A stretch of 64,000 nt of DNA. Origin: Echinarachnius parma. Lineage: Eukaryota > Echinodermata > Echinoidea > Clypeasteroida > Echinarachniidae. The notes under the pieces were generated by a model. The model was given only the letters and a program-made list of their open reading frames with translations. It had not been told where the DNA came from and did no database searches. The position numbers and the translations under genes are program-made. Below are positions 20,227 to 32,475 of the stretch, piece by piece (the stretch's first letter is position 1; each line of letters begins with the position of its first letter). Location: positions 1-64,000 of the forward strand of contig JBAMJV010001299.1 in assembly GCA_037951105.1 (NCBI GenBank), read 5' to 3'.

Positions 20227-21696
20227 TAATGGAGTGGTCACACTATACTTGCGACGACCTGCAACAGCTTGCGATTGGTCACGTGCACATATGAAAGGCT
20301 GATTTTGCCAAAGTCTGTAATACATCACCGCCCTGTACAAACTCACTGCAGATGTACAATATAAACACTCACAAAATGTTCCGCAATTCAAGGATGAGCG
20401 TTAATATCTCTCTGCTCTTATATTGATATGGTCTTGATGCACAATTTACTACTATTACTACTACCACTACTACTACTACTACTTCTACTACTACTAATAA
20501 TAATAATAATTATAATAGTAATATTGTTAATTATAATAATAATATTATTTAATAATAATTAATAATAGTAGTTCGTATTATATAGCGCCTATAATAGCCT
20601 CTAAGCGTCACACCCGCATTGTACACATCCTCTACTCCCTGAGGAGCATGCTAGCGGTGGGTACCCTATTGGTGCACCAAGCTTATATGAAATTAGCCTG
20701 AGTATGGAGCCATAGCAAAGACAAATGTTGCAAAATATAAACATAGGACGTGGTGCAAGCTTTTGGCTCTTAATTAGCTCATACAAAGACCTCCAATAGG
20801 CCAAATATAAATTACCGCGGTAAACAAGGTAGAAAAACAACAAAAATAATAACTGTGGGACATGCAAGAGAATTGTGGGCCCCAAGAGCGCAAGAGCCGA
20901 GACCCCCCCACCCCCCCCCCCCCCCCCCCCTCCCATTCGATCGTTGTCATGTGGATGCCAATCCCAATAATGATAATACAAATCTGTCGGTTGAACACCT
21001 CCCTTTCATTATTGGTAAGGGTATGTAATGAGAATAAATAACTTTTGATGAAAAGCAGAAATATCTAGAGGCTTGCCTGGAGTATTCAGGATAAATCATT
21101 GTCTACTAAACCATGCATCGTTGCCATGGATACGATTTCAATAGGTCACCGCATGCGACGAGACTTGCCTGAAGTATTCAGGATTAAGTATTGTCTACCA
21201 AACCATGAATATTTGCCATGGATGCAATTTCAGTAGGTCAATAGGGTGAGATGAAGCCACCACAATAACCGCAATCACCGCAATCACCTTGCTCTTTCTC
21301 TCTCTCTTCTATTGTTTTGATCGCAACGGATTTTGAACCGACTTTTTGATGTTCAAAAACCTTGCGACAAGACTTGCGACGGGAACCTGCCGTCGCAAGA
21401 GAACACACGGCGCATGCGTTCCTCGTGACCAGTCGTGCTATTGTTCGATCGACAACCCAAAACCAGGCTTATGATGCTTATTAAGCACGGTAAATAACAT
21501 GTTAGGTTAACTTTAGCCTAAATGTAATACATACAACCTATTTATGGCTATAATGGGAATAATACCGAATTTATTGCGATATTTACATTCTGATGTAACG
21601 TCTAGTTATTTCGAACATGATCGGCCCTTCATAAGTTCTATTGTCTTGTTGCAGGCTGTTGCAGGTCGTCGCAAGTCTCGTGTGCCCACTCCATTA
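20227..21696. repeat. Nested TIR element, ATGGAGTGG ends
   Basis: About 1.47 kb inserted into the preceding element. Ends are 'taatggagtggtcacactat' and the complement of 'taatggagtgggcacacgag'; the repeat continues inward through 'acttgcgacgacctgcaaca'. The empty site is visible at 36225-36245, where 'ggtgtcact' runs directly into 'cacagcgccc'. The interior holds ACT/ATA microsatellites (20440-20570), a C run (20905-20930) and a 'tatagcgcc' repeat, but no transposase. Confidence 0.78.
20570..20720. repeat. TATAGCGCC dispersed repeat, copy 1
   Basis: Contains 'atatagcgcctataatagcc', 'ctctaagcg', 'cacacccgcattgtacac' and 'ctccctgaggagcatgctag'. The same ordered words occur at 61640-61805 in a CEP104 intron. 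Preceded in both places by ATA-type microsatellite. Class of element unknown to me. Confidence 0.6.
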
Positions 21697-21872
21697 CAGC
21701 GCCCTAAAACAAAAACTCCACGACCAAAATGACTGTTCTTGGTATCATTTTTCATTGGAAAAGACACCCTATACGATGTACATAATTATTTTGGTGCTAT
21801 ATTTTGGGAAGTGCCCCGTTCTTTTTTTTTGGGGGGGGGGGGGGGGGGCACCCTGTATTGCTATGTTGCTTA

Positions 21873-22803
21873 TTAAAGAGATCTAGTAACATTGTCCAAA
21901 TCCGAAAAAAACTTACTTGGAGGTAAAGTTGTTCTCTCAGACTTTGTTGTATATTACCAATAGAAGATTCTGGTTTTTCGAACTCCCTTTTTTTTAGAAA
22001 GATATTTATGATGGAAGTGTTCACAGATTTAACTGTGTACAAAGTCAGTGCAGTGAGTTAGCAAATATCTCCTTGCATTTTCGCACATTACTCGGCCATA
22101 TTACATCCATTTAATGTGAAAAGTTTACACATCACTTTGTGGACAGAACAGATCACAACATTAGACATTTTATCAACAATTCATTACTTTTGCACATACA
22201 TGTAGTCATGTATCAACAAAGTTAAAGGGATAGTTGAGTTCTGGTAAGGAGAGTACAGTTTTGGTGAAACTGAATTTTAGTAACCAAAACCTGCATCATT
22301 ACATTACAAACTAATAACTTAATAACTAGAAAGGAACACAACATTACAAATGACGTAGTAAAGATCATGTTATCATTAAAAAAGAGCCGTTAAAACGTAA
22401 GAGGGCGCTCTCTAAACACTCATCGGTTTCAACCATTTTGAATAAAATATTGTGCATGTGATGTTTTGTTGAAATAGTGATTAGATAGAGAAATAACCAA
22501 CAACTATTTAAATACCTATTTTGTAACTTTTTGAAAAGAGGAAGCATTTTTTTGAATTTTTAACGGCTGGTTCAAAATTCTCTAATAAACCTGGGGCCCC
22601 AGCTTTATTACAAATTGTTATATTTATGGATATTTCAGCCGTCTCTGAACCGATTTTGATCAAACAAAGATGATTTTATTATTTAAATATTATGCTCTTT
22701 CAAATTTTACACTCAGTTTTTCATTACCTCACAAACAAACAAAAGTAGTCTAGCGCCCTCTCTACCAAAACTCAACTATCCCTTTAAGTACTAGATCCCT
22801 TAA
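21873..22803. repeat. MITE family 2 carrying a nested family 1 MITE
   Basis: Outer element starts 'ttaaagagatctagtaacat' and ends 'gtactagatcccttaa'. A complete family 1 element (22222-22787, 'ttaaagggatagttgag' to 'ctatccctttaa') sits near its right end. This fixes the insertion order: family 2 first, family 1 later. Confidence 0.85.
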
Positions 22804-22885
22804 ATGCAACTGGAAAGGGTTTATCATAACTACTGAGCCAGAATCTGCGTGCAGTACTGGACAAGAATTGTGAAGTGATACGAAA

Positions 22886-23960
22886 AGAAGGTAAGTATAC
22901 TCCTCAACAAAAGAAACTAGACACTTGTTGAAATATTTCATATTACTGTACGATAAAGTGTAGATTATCATATATCAAATTAAAGGGAATTTAGTCCTCT
23001 GCATGCAGGGTATACATTAAAGGTGTAATCGTTCATGCATGAAATGCCATGGTCAATTAACAATAGCAAGGTCTGTTTTCAAAAATAGCAGACACAATGG
23101 AGGACCACACCGTTCGACTGAAATGATCAGGATGATAGGAAGCGTTTCACTTAAAACAAGATGTCCGGGGCATGTAAATTATGACATTATTGAACTTTAT
23201 TGTTATGAACAATCTCTGAAAATACAAATTCGTCAATAAAACAGGGCCAGGTTATGAGAGCATCATCATACTGGTCTGTATTAGAGGCATGAAGCTTGTC
23301 TGTTTACGTGTGTCCCCTGCAATTTTAACCAGAGTTCCTAGATAAATGTCATGTTAAAGACTGCCCAACTGTTTGACCGATGGTGACTGGTGACATCCGG
23401 TTTTGAAGATCTGTGGATTACGGTAGAATTCTTGAGAAGAATTTATACCATTTTTCATGCTGAAATAAGGGCACAAACTGTGGTTTCGACTAATAAACCT
23501 TTGCCATGGAATTCCCTATTTTGTTACTTTTGGATGAAAATAAAACCTATAACGTTCACAATTTGTCTTCATTTATACTTTTTATTGAGATGAAGATAGA
23601 AAAAGGTCACATTTGTGTTGAACATTTATGCCATGTCATGAATATAACGTTTTAGATTATGCTTATCAACATTTATATGGTTGAGTGGATGTTCAATTTT
23701 TGCTATTTTTGAAAACAGACATTGCTGTGGTTAACTGACCGTGACAAGTCAGGCATGCATGATTGCATTTAGATGTTATGCCAATATTAAAGAGGGTCGT
23801 TTTATCTTTAATTTGATATACAATATATTTTATCGTAAATGAATATGAAATATTTGGTCTTAGTGTCCAGTTTCTTTTTTTGCGGAGTATATTACGTTGT
23901 AGTCTGAAATCATTACATGTATAATATCCACTGACTGATGTGTGAGTTTCATGATTCATT
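22886..23960. repeat. Pair of inverted repeat copies
   Basis: About 22890-23110 and 23680-23960 are inverted, diverged copies sharing 'aaaagaaact' plus 'gacac', 'aatatttcatatt', 'atcatgcatg' and 'tctgttttcaaaaatagca'. Both could be read as CHGQLT.A.SVFKNS, showing that the peptide is conserved between copies. The spacer of about 570 bp has no recognisable feature. Confidence 0.65.
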
Positions 23961-26900
23961 TGCTAGATTATATGGAATATATGCCAATGCTAGAAATGTT
24001 GTTCGTATAATACATTATCTGAAAAAATTAAATCCAAAGTATCTACTGACTATTTGTATACTAAAGATTCTTACTAATGAGTATATCTCGATCTGCACGA
24101 TGTAACAACACATATCGCACGTATCAAAATAATAACTAAATAAAGTGCACTTGACCTAACTTAGACTAACAAACTGAATACATGTATTTGTTTCCACAAC
24201 TACTCTTGCATGGTTTCATATTTAATAATACACACCAAACTAAGATCTAAAACAACTTACATTTAATTAAACTAATTATGCATTTCATTTACATATTGTG
24301 TTCCATAACATGCACATGCTAATAATTATAATAACTAATTTCATTATACTATATTCCTGCATGTCTCACAATAATCAATTTCGTACATAAAAAATAAACT
24401 GTCATAACATCGAAAGAAACACACATAGGTCTGGCAATATAAGCTAGAAGCTTGAAGTGTTGCCATACCTATAAGATTTTTACAAGTTTTACATATTCTT
24501 AAAGATACAGTAAACATAGATTAATATACAAACAAGAAAAAGTAATAAAAACAAATATAAAACATTATTTACAAGTACGGATCAAGATAATAGTTAAGTC
24601 TCTACAGTATGTTCTAGAGCAGGAAGAAAGGTAGCAGACATGATATAAAGGTACAGTCCATACTGGAAGAGAAATACGGGAAACAGAGAGAGAAAAGAAA
24701 AAGTGGGGGAGAGTTGAGAGGGGGAGGGGTGAGAGAAGAATAAGAAAACATACATGTATATATATATACGGTGTACGATAATATAAGAAATACAAAATAA
24801 ACAATATGGGAAACCCATATTAAAATGAGGTTACGAGGAAAACAACAAAAGGGTGTTGTTAACAAACCACTCCACTTAAACTATATTTTGAAAAAAAAAA
24901 GAGATGTTCTGAACTACCTGTAACTAGGTACAAGCACAAGTTAACTGTGATCAGCGCCGTGCGTTAGCCGCCTGGTTAGGTTAGTATGGTTATGAACTTA
25001 TGATACAAGTGTAAGCAAGTGTAAGCAATAGCGAGACACATATATATATTGGAAGAAGAAGAGACACATAATCATATATGAGAAATCATGGAGAAATACA
25101 TCTATAGTGCGGCACAAAACATGTGGTAGTAATTTCCATCCAAAGAGAAAGAAATACCACACATGCATGTCCGAACGTCAACTGGAGGCCTGCACAAGGC
25201 AGCAATAAATTTGGATGTATGGGTGTGTTTGGAAGTTCAAGCTGCATTACGCAGTTAAGTATATGGTGCTCCTCTGTCACCTATTTAATGCGATATCAAA
25301 TCCTCAAGAAGATATCCCCAAGACCACAGCAATGCATCATAATTATTGTATTTGTAGTAGGTTATAATCAAATAAGATAGAGTGACAGACTGACAGAGAA
25401 AGAAAGAGTATGAGAATGAGGGGAGAGAATTGAGGAACATTTTGAGAAAAGGTGAGAGAAGAGAGAGGGGGTGATAGCAGAGGGACTGATAGCGATATTA
25501 GAGAGAGAGAGGGGGGAGAGGAAGAACAAAAAAAGCTACTACAATGCACACATCTCATACATGATACACACACTGCAGATGACTGGAAGAGCACACATCT
25601 AACTTTCCCCCGAACTTTCCTTGCCTTCCAAGTTCCAAAACTATATACATTGTATTTAAAACAAACACAAATGTAACTGCAGTATTTTCTCATAATCTTA
25701 TAACTTACTTCATAAAAACAGTTCAACATTAACTACCCTATAATTAATACAAAGTGAGTTCTTACCAATTCGGGTCTGTAAAATGCTCCACAATCACTGA
25801 AAAACAAACTTCAAAGACGTGATTAACAGCTATGACTTCACAGCATCACTTTAGCTTACACAGTGGTCACTGCACGTGGACAACTCAACGTACACTGTGT
25901 ATGGAGCTGGAGAACATGAGGTATGCATTGACCAACACCACTTTCACCAAGGAATCAAATGTTAAAACAAGGGGTTCTTTGTATTCTGTTTACACAAGCT
26001 ACCAAAAGAAGGGTCTTATCTCAGGACTCTGTTAGTCTGCGATATCAGACCATAATACGACACTATGATAGTCTTCAAATTCACCCTCCTCCTGCCTGGT
26101 ATGTAGTAAATGTACAGATATATTAATCTAGTTTACACATGTATCGCTGTAGCGACACCTTTATTCGGTCTTGGTCGCTTCGCTCCCTCGCATAGTCCCA
26201 GATGGCCAGAGACCATCGATATAAAAATACATATATATCGATGCCAGAGACACAACTTGCTCAAAGTTGGCAACCCTGTGGAGATGCAGATTTTTTTAGC
26301 CCCCCAAAAAGTTTTCCGAAAATTAATTAATCGTTCAGTACATGCATAAAGACGGCTGTTTTGGCTAAATGCGCTGTAAGTTTGTTTACATTATTTTGTT
26401 TGGAGCTGGCGCCATTGCACGTGTGTCACATGTTTATGAAATTTTAATTGACTGATAGATGGCGCTAGACCAACAGAGCGACGCGTGGAAGAAGAGTCGA
26501 AAAGTCTGAATTTTAATGGATTTTTTTTTAGAATTGGATTTATTATTTGTCGCAAAAATAATATTTGTATCTGACGCCAAAGTATCTATAGACTCTATGC
26601 AAAATATTTGTTTTTAATCCAAATATATTGATGATGATTAGAATCACTACAATATTTCAACCATCTAGATTAGAACATACTTATTTATAAAACTCTTCAG
26701 AAATATTATTAGGAAAAGTTTGTTTTCGACGTCACCGGGCAGTGGATTTATTTAAAGGCTTTGGGTGTGGAATAGAATGATGTCGAGTGTTTTACGACAG
26801 CAAACGAAAATGGCATTGTTATCTGCAATGGTGCAGCCGGTAGGCTGCTGGTCCAGCCCAAATGAAATTCCTGACAAAAATGTTTACATCCTGCAATGTG

Positions 26901-27118
26901 TCCCCATGCATGCCCCCCCCCCCCCCCCACACACACAAACAAAATCATAATTGATAGTCTATTAATTATAAAAAAATAAATAAAAAGGAAATAGTCAACG
27001 ATTGACTGACTATAGTTGTATTGGTATCCGCTGCGAGTATAGGCCTCAAATATCTATGATCAACCATTATATACAACGGCTGATCGATTATGATAATGGT
27101 GATTATCAGATGATGATG
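23961..27118. other. Intergenic, no gene seen
   Basis: AT-rich with purine-rich (GA)n-like sequence at about 25380-25520 and a C run at 26913-26928. Open frames are short and without domain or splice context. Confidence 0.55.
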
Positions 27119-27279
27119 AGGCCTGAGTGACGATGATGAAGATGATGATGACGATGATGATGACGATGATGATGATGATGATGATGATTGTGACGACGAT
27201 GATGATGCGGATGATTATGATGATGATGATGACGATGACAGCATGCAATGATAACGATTATATGATGATGGCGAAGACT

Positions 27280-27343
<64 letters not shown>

Positions 27344-27800
27344 CGATGACGGCATGCAATGATAACGATTATATGATGATGGCGAAGACTATGATGATGA
27401 TGATGATGATGATGGCGATGACGGCATGCAATGATAACGATTATATGATCATGGCGAAGACTATGATGATGATGATGATGATGATGATGACGATGACGGC
27501 ATGCAATGATAACGATTATATGATCATGGCGAAGACTATGATGATGATGATGATGATCTTCGTCTTCTTGTTAATCTGCTTCCTTCAGCCTGAAGATTCT
27601 TGCATATTACAATGATGATAACGGTGATGATGCTGATGCTGATGATGATGATGATGATGACGGTGGTGATGGTGGTTGGTGGTGGTGGTGACCCGTGGTC
27701 ACATGGTGGTGGTGAATCGGGTGATGGCTCGTGTTGGTGGTTCTGGTGGTGGTGGTGGTGGTGACCGTGGTGGTGTTGGAGTGGTGCACGCGTTGATGGC
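27119..27800. repeat. (GAT)n array with higher-order repeat
   Basis: A trinucleotide array with an embedded unit containing 'gcatgcaatgataacgatta' then 'atggcgaagactatgatg'. The unit starts at 27241, 27352, 27424 and 27499, spaced by variable (GAT)n. It passes into a GGT/GAT-rich region to about 27780. Long Met- or Asp-rich frames are by-products. Confidence 0.9.
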
Positions 27801-28094
27801 AAATAACGGAACTAGTACATATAATACATCACATATATCTCTTCTTTTAGAATATTTAATCTAGCCATACCTTGCAAAAACTTAACCGGATTGAATAGAG
27901 ACTATTGTATCACTGGCGAAAATATTCAAATTGAATGAACCGCCAATAAACATTAAACAACAACAACAACAACATTAGAAAGAAAAAATCCCTCGATGTT
28001 CACACTGTGTACCTGTCAGGTACTTGGCGGTAATGTAGTTACTCGGATGGGTGATCCCACGTAAATAATCATCAAAGGGGGTTCGGGTGCAAGA

Positions 28095-28495
28095 GTGGCT
28101 GCAGCCCCTAGGCCTAGCAGCACCCCCCCCCCCCCCCCCCCCCCTCTCCTTACACAGCCATTTTTTGATATCATAATAAATATATTCTTTTTAACAGGAT
28201 TTCCCCTCATGTTTGTTAATATCGTTTCATTATTATTATTTTGGGTGTGGGGGCACCTACCCATGCACCCCCCCCCCCCCGGCGCTACGCCACTGTAGTA
28301 ATCTCGGTATTGGCATGTTATGAATGATCTAAGCTCACAAGCGTCGACGTACTTCCGTCTTCTATACCTGGGCAAGGGCGTCAACAGCTTCTCGAAAGTG
28401 GGGGGGGGACATCGGCGAGGGAGCGAAGCGACCGAGCGGGGGAGGGTGTGGGAGGGGGTGTCCCCCTCCCACAGTAGGGAGCTTTTGCACTTTTG
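28095..28495. repeat. G/C-homopolymer dispersed repeat
   Basis: A 24-base C run (28121-28144), another at about 28268-28280 followed by 'ggcgctacgccactg', and a G-rich stretch at 28400-28470 preceded by 'gggcaagggcgtcaacag'. A related copy in the other orientation is at 29150-29270 ('cctgttgacgcccatgtacc'). Confidence 0.65.
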
Positions 28496-28552
28496 GGCTT
28501 GAAATTGTGCGATTTGGTGCATATCTGAGACAGAAATTTCACATATACATGT

Positions 28553-29095
28553 AAACTGGGTTCCAAAAGAAACTTATCACTTCTTCAGAGCGACACACAT
28601 TAAAATCTAAAGCATAAAAATGAATCATAATTGGGCATAGATTAGCTATAATATTCCTCAGCATGCAGATCTAAACAAAATTATGTTTGATTTAGTCAAC
28701 AAAGAATAATAAGGTGAAATCGCAAGAGGTAATTTTTCAAAAATCACAGAAACTGCTCGCCTTCCGGGCACGGAGCTCGGTACGGACAATAGCCAGCCTG
28801 GTGGTTACATAACCCGCCTTTGATGTTGAATGAATAGCTATTGAAAGTTCTGAATAGACCGCCTTTCGTGGAGGTTCGCAGCGAGCAGTTTCTGTGATTT
28901 TTGTAGAGTGACCTGTAGCGATTCCATCGCATTTTCTCTTTTTTGGCAAAAGCAACCTTTTCAATTTTTCAGATATGCTTCATAAGGAGAATGATAGCTT
29001 ATCTCTGTCTAAATATGATTCAATGTGATGCTATGGATTTTAGTGAGCGTTGCTCTGAAGAAGTGATAAGTTTCTTTTGGAACCCAGTTTATGTC
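28553..29095. repeat. Large hairpin element
   Basis: The outer 65 bp are near-perfect inverted repeats, from 'aaactgggttccaaaagaaa' to its complement. The arms continue with lower similarity for about 200 bp, and a second strong inverted pair ('aaaaatcacagaaactgctc') lies near the centre. ATGT flanks both ends and could be a 4-bp target duplication. No coding capacity. Confidence 0.8.
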
Positions 29096-29269
29096 AGAGT
29101 GAAATCTATGAAATCTATGGATCAAACATACATAATGTATACACTTATGAAAAAAAGTGGGGGGGACAATCCCCTCCACTTTCAAAAGTGGGGGGGGGGG
29201 GGGGGGGGGACATGTCCCCCCCGTCCCCCGCCTGTTGACGCCCATGTACCTGGGCGCAGTTATGCCTGA

Positions 29270-31189
29270 CCATATAGGCGGAAATTAACTAACAAAATAT
29301 CCAACAACATTTTCTAGGCTAAGGGAGCCACAAGAGGGGACAATGGCACGGTTTTGCTATTTCCAGTCAAACATTATTGGGGGAACGTGCCCCACTGCCC
29401 CACCCCCGCGCTCCGCCACTGACCCCATGGTATTTCCTTATACCTAGGCCATAACCCCACCTCATCATTTTGTGCTGACCCCTCTACACAATCTTGTTCC
29501 CTCTCCACTAAAAAGGATAGTATGACGTCATGATTTTAAAGGACCCCCCTCCATAATGAGGTTGATTTTTTTAGTCTAGGGTCGGAGTGTCAAAGCCACG
29601 GTTCCCACCGTTCAGATGAGTGCGATCGAATCCAGAAGGTAGTAGCATACGGCAGCGGTTTGTTGATTTTTATTTTCCTGGATTGACGCCAACTGGTTTG
29701 AAAAGAAGCACAACATTAGCATATATAGTAGCATATAGTAGCAGATCGTGTAATAAATCTTATTGAAGACAAGAATTATGCATGCATGGAATGTGTAATC
29801 CATGTAAATAATATTGTGTGAATTCAATAAACATGGGACCGCGTGTGTCATCTGCATTGTCGCTGACGCTGTGAAAATAGTGGATATTTGCTGTCCAACA
29901 GGGAAGTGATTGTGCAAATGTTGTCACTAATGCTTGAAAAGCCGCCTCAGTGTAAATGTTTATACATACCGCCAGATAATACTCCTTCGCGAAAAGTGTT
30001 ACTATTGACAGCTGCTAGTTGTGCGGATTTCAATTATATAATCATTATCGACCTAGATACAAACTTCATTTGGGTGAGTAGTATTAATAAGTTATACTTT
30101 CAAATTGATTAATTTACTGTCATTCGGAATAGTCTAAATTATGATTCAATGTGTTGCTGTTATGTTCTGTGTCAAATTTGTTTCACTTTCGTTTAAGCAT
30201 TATAGACTCAATATAATATTCTAGAAGAGATATAATTATACGTTACGTATATATAGTATATCACATTTTGTAATCGTATCGACTCCATTCCAAATATTCA
30301 TAAATCTTTGTGATAATTCCTGTGTCTTGATCTCTATTGGGAACAAGACAGCCATTCCCATGAATGGTAATGTGTACACTAGTATTGCTATAAAGTATAT
30401 ACTCGCGAAATGTTTTATTTTGTATATTTCAGGAGACCACAACGCAGAAAGCACATCCAAACTCGTTCAAGTAATACAAAACATAGCACAACTTTGAAAT
30501 GTCATGCACATTGATTTTTATCTTTACTGTTTATAATTTAAGATCATACAAAACCCAATGGTCTTTTCGATTTCATAAAACTTGTTTCTTGACAAATATC
30601 TAACGTTTATTATTCTGATAGCTTTCTCGTGATGATGGTGACCACAACGGTAGTTTTTTTAAAAATTATATGAGAGAGGACAAAATCCATCCAATAATTA
30701 CCACTGCTATAGGTATATGACTGGCCTACAAATTAATATTTTATGACATGACCATTATGGTGATCGCAACTCATAAAACCAAAGGTTGCAAGGGACGGCA
30801 AGTTCATAAAGTAAACGGTCATACAAACAATATAATATAGGCCTATATAATCTGCTTACATATAATATGATAAACTCAACTAGCTGTCTGGCGGTGGGTA
30901 CCAATGGGAAAGAAACATGAAACAAAGAAGCGGTTAATAATGTTTAGTGTATTCTGGTATTTCTTTGGTGGTAATGATTATTTTATACATTTATCGTTGA
31001 AATAAGATTATTTTTTTGACCTGTGCAGTAAGCTATACATGTTTTTCTTTTTCAATACCAATACATGAATATACCTGTATGCGTTTTTCTGATACATAAA
31101 TCCCACAATGGCCACGTTGACGGGTATTTGAACAAAATCTTCCACTTTGTGTACATTGTATATGTGTCACACCGTATATGTTAATACGT
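29270..31189. other. Intergenic, no gene seen
   Basis: AT-rich sequence. No supported gene, no element with both ends visible. Confidence 0.5.
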
Positions 31190-31585
31190 TTAAAGGGATC
31201 TAGTAACTTTGTTGAGATGTGCAAAAACTGATGAATGGTTGATGCAATGTATACTGTTGTTATCTCATATGTCCTCAGGGTATTGTGTGAAAATTTCAGG
31301 TCAAATGGACAATGTATGGCCAAGTAATGAGCGAAAATGCAAAGTGATATTGGGTGATATTCACCAACTCACTGCATTCACTTTGTACAGGGATGAAAAT
31401 CTCGCCCGGAGATTTTCTTATCTAAATACTTCAATCATACATATCTTTGTAATGAAAGGGAAATTTGAAAAACCGAAAGCTGTCCCATGATTTTATTGTT
31501 AATACGAATACAACAAGGTATAAAGGAACCGCTAGAATTACAATTTTATTTTGAGGATTTGGACAATGTTACTAAGTCCCTTTAA
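31190..31585. repeat. MITE family 2, copy b
   Basis: About 396 bp, starts 'ttaaagggatctagtaactt' and ends 'gttactaagtccctttaa', with TTAA at each edge. The almost identical but inverted copy is at 58800-59195 inside CEP104. Shared words: 'gatgaaaatctcgcccggag', 'gtcccatgattttattgtta'. Confidence 0.9.
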
Positions 31586-32089
31586 GATGACAATGTATCC
31601 ATTGCCTTGTATCCATCTAAAGCCACATTGGCAGTGTTACAACTTTCTTAAAGAATATGGACTTGTCACTAGACACTTGAGTTACAAACTATAATTATAG
31701 TACCGCTATTAAACACAATTCCATTTCTAGCCGTTTATGTATACACCATTGGTAAGAAAAATGTTTAAAGCGTGTTATCGAAGTGTGTACATGTATGGTT
31801 AGCGATGTATATTATATTTAGGAAGACAGCTACTGTATAATATAATTATGAGAGCGTAAAAGGGGGACAACATTTAACCCTGCCAGTGTGTTCCGTCCTT
31901 TCCTGATGCTGCTAATTACGCGTTCAACCCTTCCTCGTGGGACGGGGGGATTTCCCCCTCAAATGTCAGGAGGAAGCGACGCGTATTGCCCCATGGACCA
32001 TGCGAGTCTCATCAGGGTGCGTTTATCTTCTACAGTTAAGCTCATATTCAGCGTTTTAAAACGTGTTTCAGGCTTATCCCTTGAACGGA

Positions 32090-32475
32090 CAGAACACAGT
32101 GTGTCACTGTGTGAACACACTGTATTTCACACTGACGACCACGATGTGAACACACTGTTTTTCACAGTGTCGACCACGATGTGAACACACCGTAGTGTAG
32201 ACCATGTTAAATTGGAGCGAGTATACAGTGTCGACACTCATCACACCGTTAACACACTGAGATCACACTGTGCGCAGAATTTGAGCACACTGTGATCACC
32301 GTGTGAGCAAACTATACACACTGTGAATGCAGAGTATCACAGTGTGTGGACAGTAATCTCACAGTGTGATGAGTGCCGGCAAGTGATACTGTCAAAAGGT
32401 TCAAATTTAGTCCAAACAGAGTATTCACACTGTGGTCCTTTGTGTGAAACACGCCGTGTTCACACTGTGATTCAT
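32090..32475. repeat. Cluster of CACAGTGTG near-palindromes
   Basis: Some two dozen copies of CACAGTGTG, CACACTGTG and one-base variants in about 385 bp, in both orientations and with irregular spacing. There is no fixed repeat unit. Not seen elsewhere in the window. Confidence 0.75.

Larger units (their letters stand above)
19842..21857. repeat. ACAGGGTGGCCC element interrupted by a nested insertion
   Basis: Terminal inverted repeats 'tacagggtggccc' and 'gggggcaccctgta' with TA at the outer edge. The outer parts (19842-20226 and 21697-21857) together match the short uninterrupted element at 36021-36381 ('aacctgacatggtgtcact', 'gcgccctaaaacaaaaa', 'atattttgggaagtgc'). Compatible with a non-autonomous Tc1/mariner-like element. 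The left part has expanded relative to the short copy. Confidence 0.8.

Noticed and set aside
23039..23959. A pair of small genes sharing CHGQLT.A.SVFKNS
   Set aside because: The peptides come from two inverted copies of one repeat and have no other gene features.
27127..27615. A 162-codon Met/Asp-rich frame
   Set aside because: By-product of the (GAT)n higher-order repeat; ends in random sequence.
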